A stretch of 64,000 bases of DNA, from positions 186,001 to 250,000 of the forward strand of contig DIEX01000019.1 of the NCBI GenBank assembly GCA_002418835.1. The letters are read 5' to 3'. This DNA is from Spirochaetia bacterium UBA5763 (GTDB lineage: Bacteria > Spirochaetota > UBA4802 > UBA5550). Positions 16,990 through 24,086 of the stretch are shown piece by piece. Each line of letters opens with the position of its first letter. Position 1 is the stretch's first letter. Under the pieces are notes generated by a model that saw only the letters and a list, made by a program, of their open reading frames with translations, made no database searches and was not told the origin of the DNA. The translations under genes and the position numbers were made by a program.

Positions 16990-18546
16990 ATGACCAGACA
17001 GCTAATGCTTGGAAATGAGGCTATCGCCAGAGGCGCCTGGGAAGCCGGGTGTCGTGTTGCTGCGGGATATCCCGGTACACCGAGTACTGAGATTCTTGAA
17101 ACAATAGCACGTGACTACAGGGATATAAAAGCCCAGTGGTCACCTAATGAGAAGGTTGCACTTGAAGTCGCCGCAGGGGCATCCGTCGCGGGAGCAAGAT
17201 CCCTGTCTACAATGAAACACGTGGGGCTTAATGTAGCAGCTGACCCTCTATTTACTTTTTCCTATACAGGGGTTAATGGCGGGCTCGTAATAATTAACGC
17301 CGATGATCCGGGTGCATGGAGTTCGCAGAATGAACAGGACAACAGGCATATATCCCGCGCTGCTAAACTTCCGATGCTGGATCCGTCGAACCCCGCTGAA
17401 GCAAAGGAGTTTACAAAGCTTGCCTTTGAAATTTCTGAAAAATATGACAGGCCTGTGATAGTTAGGACAACCACAAGAATAGCACATTCACAGGGCCCGG
17501 TTGAGCTTGGTGAAAGAGCGGAGGTTCCGTTAAAAGATTTTGTCCGTGACCCGAAAAAATACGTAATGATACCTGCACACGCGCGTCCGCGTCACGTATT
17601 CGTTGAACAGCAGATTCTGAAATTAAAAGAATACTCATCACAATCCGGCCTGAATAAGATAGAATGGAGAAATAAAAAACGCGGAATAATATCAAACGGC
17701 GTTGCCTATCAGTATGTCCGTGAAGTATGCCCCGATGATTCCGTGCTCAAAATCGGAATGGTTTGGCCGCTCCCTGATGAGCTTATAAAAGAATTTGCTT
17801 CACAGGTTGAAGAGCTTTATGTGGTTGAAGAACTTGATCCTTTTATTGAAGATTATGTAAAAGCCCTCGGATTTAAAGTTAAAGGTAAGGATATTATCCC
17901 TGTTTGCGGAGAGCTTACTCCTGAAATAGTGGATAAAGCACTTAACGGGAAGGATGCGGAGAAAGTTCTTCCGGAATATGCCGGAGCTCTCCCCGGACGT
18001 CCTCCGGGACTCTGTAAAGGCTGCCCTCACGCGTTTGTGTTCAATGTACTTAAAAAACTTGATGTTGTTGTTAACGGTGATATCGGCTGCTACACTCTTG
18101 GTGTGCTCCCTCCGTATTCATCTATGCATTCACAGGGGTGTATGGGCGCAAGTATAGGTATGCACCTCGGTTTTGAGAAAGCCCGTGGTGACGAGATGGC
18201 AAGACACTCCGTTGCTGTCATAGGCGACTCGACATTTATACACTCCGGTATAACTTCTCTTATTGACATGGTTTATAACAGAGGTACAGGTACCGTAATC
18301 ATCATGGACAACAGGGTTACCGCTATGACCGGCCACCAGGAAAACCCGGCAACAGGAAAGACCCTCATGGGTGATGACACATACGAGCTGGATCTTGAGA
18401 TGATGGTTAAAGCCTGCGGTGTGAAGAGGGTTGTTGTTATTGATCCTAAAAACATTGAAGAACTTGAAAAAGTGATAAAAGAGGAGATGGCTGCTCCGGA
18501 ACCCTCTGTTATTATGACAAGAAGAAAGTGCATACTGAAGAAGTGA
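16990..18546 (+). CDS. iorA: Indolepyruvate:ferredoxin oxidoreductase alpha subunit lacking the ferredoxin domain
   Basis: 518 residues. IorA oxidatively decarboxylates aryl pyruvates (indole-, phenyl-, hydroxyphenylpyruvate) to aryl-acetyl-CoA with thiamine diphosphate. Seen: GYPGTPSTEIL near the N-terminus, the pyrophosphate-site region GDIGCYTLGVLPP and VIGDSTFIHSG with the following TAMTGHQENP, and CKGCPH. It ends at MTRRKCILKK, whereas the usual IorA of about 580-640 residues continues into a C-terminal 2x[4Fe-4S] domain. No frame after the stop encodes one; iorB starts 7 bases later. Electrons must leave by another route or through a separate ferredoxin. Confidence 0.9.
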   Translation: MTRQLMLGNEAIARGAWEAGCRVAAGYPGTPSTEILETIARDYRDIKAQWSPNEKVALEVAAGASVAGARSLSTMKHVGLNVAADPLFTFSYTGVNGGLVIINADDPGAWSSQNEQDNRHISRAAKLPMLDPSNPAEAKEFTKLAFEISEKYDRPVIVRTTTRIAHSQGPVELGERAEVPLKDFVRDPKKYVMIPAHARPRHVFVEQQILKLKEYSSQSGLNKIEWRNKKRGIISNGVAYQYVREVCPDDSVLKIGMVWPLPDELIKEFASQVEELYVVEELDPFIEDYVKALGFKVKGKDIIPVCGELTPEIVDKALNGKDAEKVLPEYAGALPGRPPGLCKGCPHAFVFNVLKKLDVVVNGDIGCYTLGVLPPYSSMHSQGCMGASIGMHLGFEKARGDEMARHSVAVIGDSTFIHSGITSLIDMVYNRGTGTVIIMDNRVTAMTGHQENPATGKTLMGDDTYELDLEMMVKACGVKRVVVIDPKNIEELEKVIKEEMAAPEPSVIMTRRKCILKK

Positions 18547-18553
18547 GGAAATT

Positions 18554-19129
18554 ATGAAGAATGTTATATTTGCCGGAGTTGGCGGCCAGGGTGTTATTCT
18601 CGCAAGCAAGGTGCTTATGGAAGTTGCCCAGAAGCGCGGATTTGATGTTAAGGAGTCTGAAGTTCACGGGATGGCTCAGCGTGGAGGAAGTGTTGACTGC
18701 AATGTGAGATACGGTACTGAAGTATTCTCTCCGCTCATTCCTAAAGGAGGGGCAGACTACGTTGTCAGCCTTGAAATGCTTGAGTCCATGAGAAAGATCG
18801 ACTACCTCAAAAAAGACGCGGTACTTATAGTAAACAGGGAGCAGATTAATCCAGCTCCTGTTGAAATCGGTGCGATGAAATATCCTGAAGATATCGAACA
18901 GTGGCTGAAGAAAAATTTTGCCAATACAGTTGTTGTGGACACGACGGAAGCTCTTAAAGAGGCAGGAACAAAAAAAGCGCTGAATATAGTAATGCTTGGA
19001 TGTCTCTCAAAGTATCTCGATTTTGAGATGAAAGACTGGGAGGACGCGATTAAAACTCTGGTTAAAGAACAGTTTATTGAGCAGAACCTCAAGGCTTTTA
19101 CTCTGGGACGGGACCTTATTAAACTTTAA
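18554..19129 (+). CDS. iorB: Indolepyruvate:ferredoxin oxidoreductase beta subunit
   Basis: 191 residues, the common length. The gamma-type domain of 2-oxoacid:ferredoxin oxidoreductases is evident from GVGGQGVILASKVL at the N-terminus and ESEVHGMAQRGGSVDCNVRYG at about residue 35-55, which bind CoA/ketoacid-proximal regions in the family. It partners IorA in a cytoplasmic alpha-beta complex. TGAGGAA is the ribosome site. It is the last gene of the unit; the next 190 bases hold a large inverted repeat. Confidence 0.93.
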   Translation: MKNVIFAGVGGQGVILASKVLMEVAQKRGFDVKESEVHGMAQRGGSVDCNVRYGTEVFSPLIPKGGADYVVSLEMLESMRKIDYLKKDAVLIVNREQINPAPVEIGAMKYPEDIEQWLKKNFANTVVVDTTEALKEAGTKKALNIVMLGCLSKYLDFEMKDWEDAIKTLVKEQFIEQNLKAFTLGRDLIKL

Positions 19130-19133
19130 ATTC

Positions 19134-19233
19134 TTCACCACCCGCTTCGCTTAAGTCACAGAGAACACGGGGAACCGATTTTTGTTGTTTAAAAAATTTG
19201 AATTCTCTGTGTACTCCGTGCCTCCGTGGTGAA
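19134..19233. repeat. Nested-arm intergenic inverted repeat (CACAGAGAA type)
   Basis: Outer arms TTCACCAC (19134-19141) and GTGGTGAA (19226-19233), and inner arms CACAGAGAA (19157-19165) and TTCTCTGTG (19203-19211), are perfect complements. ACTCCGTGCCTCCGTGG in the right half is a sequence type often seen as a dispersed intergenic repeat in unrelated bacteria. It lies between iorB and the M48 protease gene. It has no coding potential. Confidence 0.7.
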
Positions 19234-19321
19234 TATATTTGTTCATTTTAAAATACTCTTAAGACAATTCAGCCGCAGAAAATACTGAAGAATTTCAGAT
19301 ACACGATAATAAGGTAAATCC

Positions 19322-20419
19322 ATGGAACAGGCTAAAGAGAAGATTTATAACAAAATAAAAATCAGGCTTACGGTAATCGATATCGTGCTTGATCTTGTAT
19401 TGCTGGTCGTGCTGGCTTTTTCCGGTCTTGCGAACCTTTTCGCGGGCTGGGCCGGGATAACAGCCAATGATTACCTGAATTTTCTTCTCTTCGCGTTATA
19501 TGCCGGAATATTCTTCTCTGCTTTCGGTTTCCCTTTTGATTTCTACGGCAGTTTTATTGTTGAACACAGGTTTGGTCTTTCCAATCAGTCTTTTTTCAGG
19601 TGGATATGGGAGAAATTAAAGTCTCTTTTAGTGAGTACAGCTATCGGAGTTCCCGTAGCTCTTGTATTCTATTACTTTCTGAAAAGCACCGGAATAAACT
19701 GGTGGTTGTATTTTTCAATCTTCATTGTCTTCATCTCTGTAATCCTTGCCAGGCTTGCGCCTGTTCTTATATTTCCGCTTTTTTATAAATTTAAGGAAAT
19801 TGAAGATGGAGAAGTTAAAGAGAGAATTGAAAAAGTTCTTTCAGATGCAGGTGTTTCAATTAAGGGGATATTTTCATTCAATATGAGTAAGGATACAAAA
19901 AAGGCAAACGCCGGGTTCACGGGTCTTGGTAAAACTAAAAGAATTATTTTGAGCGATACACTTTTACAGGATTTTACACCCTCTGAGATTGCCGTTGTCT
20001 TTGCACACGAAGCAGGACATTATATTCATAAGCATATTATAAAGAACCTGGTTTTCAGCACTGTTATTATTTTTACCACACTTTTTGTATGCGGGAAGCT
20101 TCATGCTCTCACAATTGAATCAATGGGTATCAGTGATCTTCATGCGCTTCAGGCCCTTCCGGTGCTTATGCTGTACCTTTCTATCTCCGGACTCCTGATG
20201 ATGCCTCTGACAAATTTCATTTCACGCAAATATGAATTTCAGGCTGACGAATATGCCGTGAGAAAAACTTCAGACAAAGAATCTTTCGTTTCTGCCATGA
20301 ATAAACTTGCGGAGATGAACCTTGCGGATAAAGAACCTCATCCTGCTGTGGAGTTTCTGCTGTACAGTCATCCATCTATAAAACGAAGAATTGAATTCGC
20401 GGCTAATATCACTGTTTAA
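19322..20419 (+). CDS. M48 family membrane metallopeptidase, Ste24/CAAX-protease-like
   Basis: 365 residues. The zinc motif HEAGH with following HKH sits at about residue 224-232, and the third ligand is in EFQADEYAVR. Four to five hydrophobic segments, including the N-terminal domain of CAAX prenyl protease 1 homologues (VEHRFGLSNQSFFRWIWEK), make it an inner-membrane zinc protease. Bacteria do not prenylate CAAX boxes, so the role is likely membrane-protein quality control. Its stop overlaps that of the convergent PanE-like gene by four bases. Confidence 0.88.
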   Translation: MEQAKEKIYNKIKIRLTVIDIVLDLVLLVVLAFSGLANLFAGWAGITANDYLNFLLFALYAGIFFSAFGFPFDFYGSFIVEHRFGLSNQSFFRWIWEKLKSLLVSTAIGVPVALVFYYFLKSTGINWWLYFSIFIVFISVILARLAPVLIFPLFYKFKEIEDGEVKERIEKVLSDAGVSIKGIFSFNMSKDTKKANAGFTGLGKTKRIILSDTLLQDFTPSEIAVVFAHEAGHYIHKHIIKNLVFSTVIIFTTLFVCGKLHALTIESMGISDLHALQALPVLMLYLSISGLLMMPLTNFISRKYEFQADEYAVRKTSDKESFVSAMNKLAEMNLADKEPHPAVEFLLYSHPSIKRRIEFAANITV

Positions 20420-21333
20420 TACATCTGCTCAATAGTACGGATCATCCTGAAAAGCATATCATTTACCGGTGTAGGAATTCCCAGTTCTCTCCCCATCTCA
20501 ATCACTGCACCGGAAAAAATTTCAACCTCTGTCTTCCGCCCGGCTTCAACATCCTGCAGCATTGATGTTTTACCATCCGGTGTAAGTGTTTTAAATATCT
20601 CCAGATGCTTTTCGATGTCACCGGTCGTCAGCCGGATTTCTTTTCTCTCAGCTATGGCAAGAACTTCCATTGATGCCATTTTCAGCAGTTCCTGCGCTTC
20701 ATTAATATTTTGGAAAACTCCATAAGGTGCCCGGAGTATTGCTGATACCTGGTTTATCCCGACGTTCATCATGAACTTCCACCACTGTTCACGTATGATG
20801 TCATCCGGAATTGTATAACCTATACCTGAACGTTCAAAGAGGTCTTTTACCTGCTTAATCTTCTCATCATCCAGAGAACCGCGGGCTGAACCGAATACAA
20901 TCCGTCCGGAGTTTTTGAATGAAGCATCAGTACCCTGACGGACTGCATCAGTGCCCACAACGAAGGAGTGCAGAATTTTATCCATCCCGTAAGCGTTACT
21001 GATGATTTCTTCACTTGTAATTCCGTTCAGGAGAGAAAGAATTATAGTATCTTTTCCGACAAACCTTTTTATTGCACTTATCGATTCATCAAGATTATTC
21101 TGCTTCACCGCAATAAGGATAAGGTCTGCGGGTTCAGCAGCAACATCAGGGGTAATGTAATTAAAATCATATTTGCGGCCGTTGATTATGACTCCGTAAT
21201 GCCTGTACCGGTCAACCCTTTCCCGGTCGGCTATAACATAGAGGCCGGTGCTCTCCGTATCATAAATCAGTGATGCGTAGAGGGAACCTATTGCTCCAAG
21301 GCCTGAAATATAAACACTCTCTATTTTTTTCAT
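20416..21333 (-). CDS. panE: 2-dehydropantoate 2-reductase family protein
   Basis: 305 residues. The Rossmann motif GLGAIGSLYASLI opens the NADPH domain, and the C-terminal helical domain has WWKFMMNVGINQVSAIL, which carries the catalytic Lys of ApbA/PanE enzymes. The reaction is reduction of ketopantoate to pantoate for CoA synthesis. The family also includes reductases of other 2-oxo acids, so the substrate is probable but not proved. It is the third gene after the two large fusions (gap 24 bases), all minus strand. Confidence 0.86.
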   Translation of the reverse strand: MKKIESVYISGLGAIGSLYASLIYDTESTGLYVIADRERVDRYRHYGVIINGRKYDFNYITPDVAAEPADLILIAVKQNNLDESISAIKRFVGKDTIILSLLNGITSEEIISNAYGMDKILHSFVVGTDAVRQGTDASFKNSGRIVFGSARGSLDDEKIKQVKDLFERSGIGYTIPDDIIREQWWKFMMNVGINQVSAILRAPYGVFQNINEAQELLKMASMEVLAIAERKEIRLTTGDIEKHLEIFKTLTPDGKTSMLQDVEAGRKTEVEIFSGAVIEMGRELGIPTPVNDMLFRMIRTIEQMY

Positions 21334-21357
21334 AATGTTACTCCCCTGAAAATTATT

Positions 21358-23892
21358 TTAGCGGTACCAGTCTGTATTGTTCAAATCCTCGAAATTTTCA
21401 GCTATTTTTTCTTTCAATGCTTCAGTCAGTGATTCTACGCTTTTATAATTGTCAGGATTTATTACATCACCGGCAACAATATTTCCCTTCAGTTTTCTGC
21501 TGAATTTAGGGAAAAGCGAATGCCTTGACCAGATGTCGTAGGCGCCGTTTATAGTAACCGGTATAATCTGCTTTCCGAGATTTTTAGCCAGGAAAGCGGC
21601 ACCTGTCCTGAACTCCATAAACCTGCCATCCGCAGTCCTCCCCCCCTCAGGGAATATAATGAGAGTGTAACCGAGTCTAAGTATGTCAGCGCTTTTTTTA
21701 AGTACATCAAGAGTATTTTTCTGATCCACCCATATAACAGGGAGCATGGGAAATCCGTAACGCAGAATTTTCAGGTCAGCGCTCCCCGCTACGTAGACAC
21801 GTCTTCTTTTGCTGAAAGGAGCTGATATCGCAAGCCACATCATGTCGAGATATGATGTGTGGTTTGCAACGATTATATTGTTTTCAAATCGCAGTTTATC
21901 TTTATTCCTGATTTCGAAATGCCAGAAGAATCTGCAAACTGCAGAAAAAATAAAAATCATTGTGTGATACAGCGGGTTAAACAATGGCATAGGTTTCTGC
22001 TTGATTTCACTTTCAAACAGCCGTTTGTTTATGCCGTCACCCTCTTTCTCTTCCAGGGATTCAAGGTAGAGCAGCAGTTCATCCATTGTCTGAATCTGTT
22101 TCATCCGGGCAATGTCAATAGATACCCGGAGTTTTTCTTCAAGGGCGACGATAAGGTCTATGAGCGCCAGTGAATCTACACCCATATCATTTAATGTTTC
22201 ACGGGCGAAGAGTTTATCCCTTTTAAACCGTTCTTTTAGAGTATTGATGATAAACTCTTCTGCGGGCGTCTGTGGGAGGAGTTCATGGGTAAGCATCGCC
22301 TCTTCTCCTTCCCCCTGCATATAGAGCCCTTTTTTAAGGTTCTCCCTGACATTGTCGTAAAGGACTTTGCGTGTACTGTTTACCGGCAGAGGTTCAAAAG
22401 ATATCGCAAAACCTGTCACCATTTTATAAGTAGGAAGGCCGCGGTTCAGCCTGTCCAGTTCATCCTTAATAATCCCGTATGCGCTTTCATTTTTCAGAAC
22501 CGGGACAATTGCTGCAAAAACTTTTTCTGCATCCTCATCTTTCAATCCGAATACCGCGATCTCCTGGATCTGCTGCGACTGTTTATAATAAGCCTCAAGT
22601 TCTTCAGGGTAGACATTTTTTCCGGATGGCAGCACTATTACATTCTTTGAACGCCCTGTTATGCGGATATCCCCGTCCTTCCCGATTTTACCGAGATCCC
22701 CCGTGTGGAAGAATCCGCTCTCATCAAAGACTTCTGCATTCATCTTTTGATTTTTGTAATAACCTGGTGTTACACCGATCCCCCTGAAACAAAGTTCGCC
22801 GATACCCTCTTTGTCAGGATTATGAAGCTTCACTTCGTTGCCCGGAAGAACCGCTCCTATTGAACCGATCTTTATCTTCATGTAACTTCCGATTGTGATG
22901 GGGCCCGTAGTTTCAGAAAGTCCATATCCCTGAATAAGCGGGAGGCCAATGCTCCTGTAGTACCTGGCATAAACCTGTTTCAGAGGGGCACCGCCGCTTA
23001 CCATTATCCGCATTTTCTGTCCGAAAGCAGTGAGTACCGGTGCAAAGATTTTATCCGGAAGAAATGAAAGACCGATTTTTCTGAAGTAAATTCCATATTT
23101 AAGGAAGAACATAAAAAATTTGAACTTCATCTTTGATTCAAGCCGCACCTTGTTAATTATTCCATCCATAATAAGCTCCCAGAGCAGCGGCACTGCAGGG
23201 AAGAAAGTAATAGGGTTTTCCGCTAAACTTTTCAGAATATCAGGCCCTTTAAGTGAAGGCTGCATGCACATCGAACTTCCGTGAGCCATGGGCCCAAGGA
23301 AAGCCGCGATAAGCCCGTAAGCATGAAATAGCGGCAGAAGTGTCAGAATCATATCATCAGGGGATGTGCGGCAGAACTCCGCGTTAGCAAGTGCAGTTTT
23401 AAAAAGATTGCCATGTGTAAGCTGAACAATCTTCGGTTCACCGGTTGTCCCTGATGTAAAGAACAGGGAGGATATATCATCGGCGTCGCATTTTGGTCTT
23501 TTAATTTCTCCGCTCTTTTCAATATTTTTTGATAGATCAAGTTCGTATACTTTTACTTCTTTAAAAAGTTTTTTAAATTCAGCAGTTGTGAATACAGCCT
23601 TTGCACCGGCTTTCTTAAGCATGTCAGGATAGAGTTTTCCGTCAAGATTCGGGTCCAGCGGAAGTACAATTGCCCCTGCTGCTGTGATTGTCATGAACGT
23701 GATGCACATTTCAATTGAATTTGTTGAAAGGAGGGCTATAACGTCACCCTTTTTATAGCCGCTCTTCTGAATGAACGCGCCTCTTCTTTCAATAAGGCTC
23801 CATCCTCCGGAGTAGGTCATCCCGTTTGAAAACAGCAGTTCATTGCTGTATTGTTCGCAGGTTCTTTTGTAGAAATCGTAAAGCGAGTTCAT
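21358..23892 (-). CDS. Acyl-activating enzyme / acyl carrier / acyltransferase fusion, copy 2
   Basis: 844 residues in three parts. An AMP-forming acyl-CoA or acyl-ACP synthetase (about 1-520; LFFTSGTTGEPK, YGLSETTG, GRSKNVIVLPSG, Lys509 in NSTRKV) leads. An acyl-carrier domain follows with phosphopantetheine Ser574 in MGVDSLALID. Last is a PlsC acyltransferase with His678-x4-Asp683 (NHTSYLD) and the FPEGGR box. It can load a fatty acid on its own carrier and transfer it to a lysolipid. E. coli Aas has a similar pair of activities in the opposite order and no carrier. It is paralogous to the gene upstream at 24087-26618. A TGAGGAA site precedes the ATG. Confidence 0.9.
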   Translation of the reverse strand: MNSLYDFYKRTCEQYSNELLFSNGMTYSGGWSLIERRGAFIQKSGYKKGDVIALLSTNSIEMCITFMTITAAGAIVLPLDPNLDGKLYPDMLKKAGAKAVFTTAEFKKLFKEVKVYELDLSKNIEKSGEIKRPKCDADDISSLFFTSGTTGEPKIVQLTHGNLFKTALANAEFCRTSPDDMILTLLPLFHAYGLIAAFLGPMAHGSSMCMQPSLKGPDILKSLAENPITFFPAVPLLWELIMDGIINKVRLESKMKFKFFMFFLKYGIYFRKIGLSFLPDKIFAPVLTAFGQKMRIMVSGGAPLKQVYARYYRSIGLPLIQGYGLSETTGPITIGSYMKIKIGSIGAVLPGNEVKLHNPDKEGIGELCFRGIGVTPGYYKNQKMNAEVFDESGFFHTGDLGKIGKDGDIRITGRSKNVIVLPSGKNVYPEELEAYYKQSQQIQEIAVFGLKDEDAEKVFAAIVPVLKNESAYGIIKDELDRLNRGLPTYKMVTGFAISFEPLPVNSTRKVLYDNVRENLKKGLYMQGEGEEAMLTHELLPQTPAEEFIINTLKERFKRDKLFARETLNDMGVDSLALIDLIVALEEKLRVSIDIARMKQIQTMDELLLYLESLEEKEGDGINKRLFESEIKQKPMPLFNPLYHTMIFIFSAVCRFFWHFEIRNKDKLRFENNIIVANHTSYLDMMWLAISAPFSKRRRVYVAGSADLKILRYGFPMLPVIWVDQKNTLDVLKKSADILRLGYTLIIFPEGGRTADGRFMEFRTGAAFLAKNLGKQIIPVTINGAYDIWSRHSLFPKFSRKLKGNIVAGDVINPDNYKSVESLTEALKEKIAENFEDLNNTDWYR

Positions 23893-24006
23893 CTTTGTTC
23901 CTCATTCCAACATAAGTAATGTATGGATTTTTTATATATATAGGGGTCATTGTAAAAGTTAGCAGTTCAGAAATATATCAGGAACATTATTACGCTGACC
24001 CTTTAC

Positions 24007-24042
24007 CGGTCATCAGATAATATAATCTGATGACCGATCGGT
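24007..24042. promoter_or_regulatory. Inverted repeats between the two fusion genes, possible operator
   Basis: CGGTCATCAGAT (24007-24018) and ATCTGATGACCG (24025-24036) are perfect complements separated by six bases. Overlapping the right arm is a second palindrome, ACCGATCGGT (24033-24042), within TGACCGATCGGTTA. Symmetric boxes of this look are bound by TetR-type repressors. No T run follows, so terminator function is unlikely. Confidence 0.5.
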
Positions 24043-24086
24043 TATGGGAACAAAATAAAAAAGGAGTAATAATCGGCAACAATTAA

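Noticed and set aside
18530..18560. Frameshift explaining the missing IorA ferredoxin domain
   Set aside because: No cysteine cluster exists in any frame before or within the start of iorB, which follows 7 bases on.
18130..18609. A 159-residue minus-strand frame opposite iorA/iorB
   Set aside because: It is the reverse-strand shadow of the well-supported oxidoreductase genes, and its composition (His/Cys/Phe-rich) is not that of a real protein.
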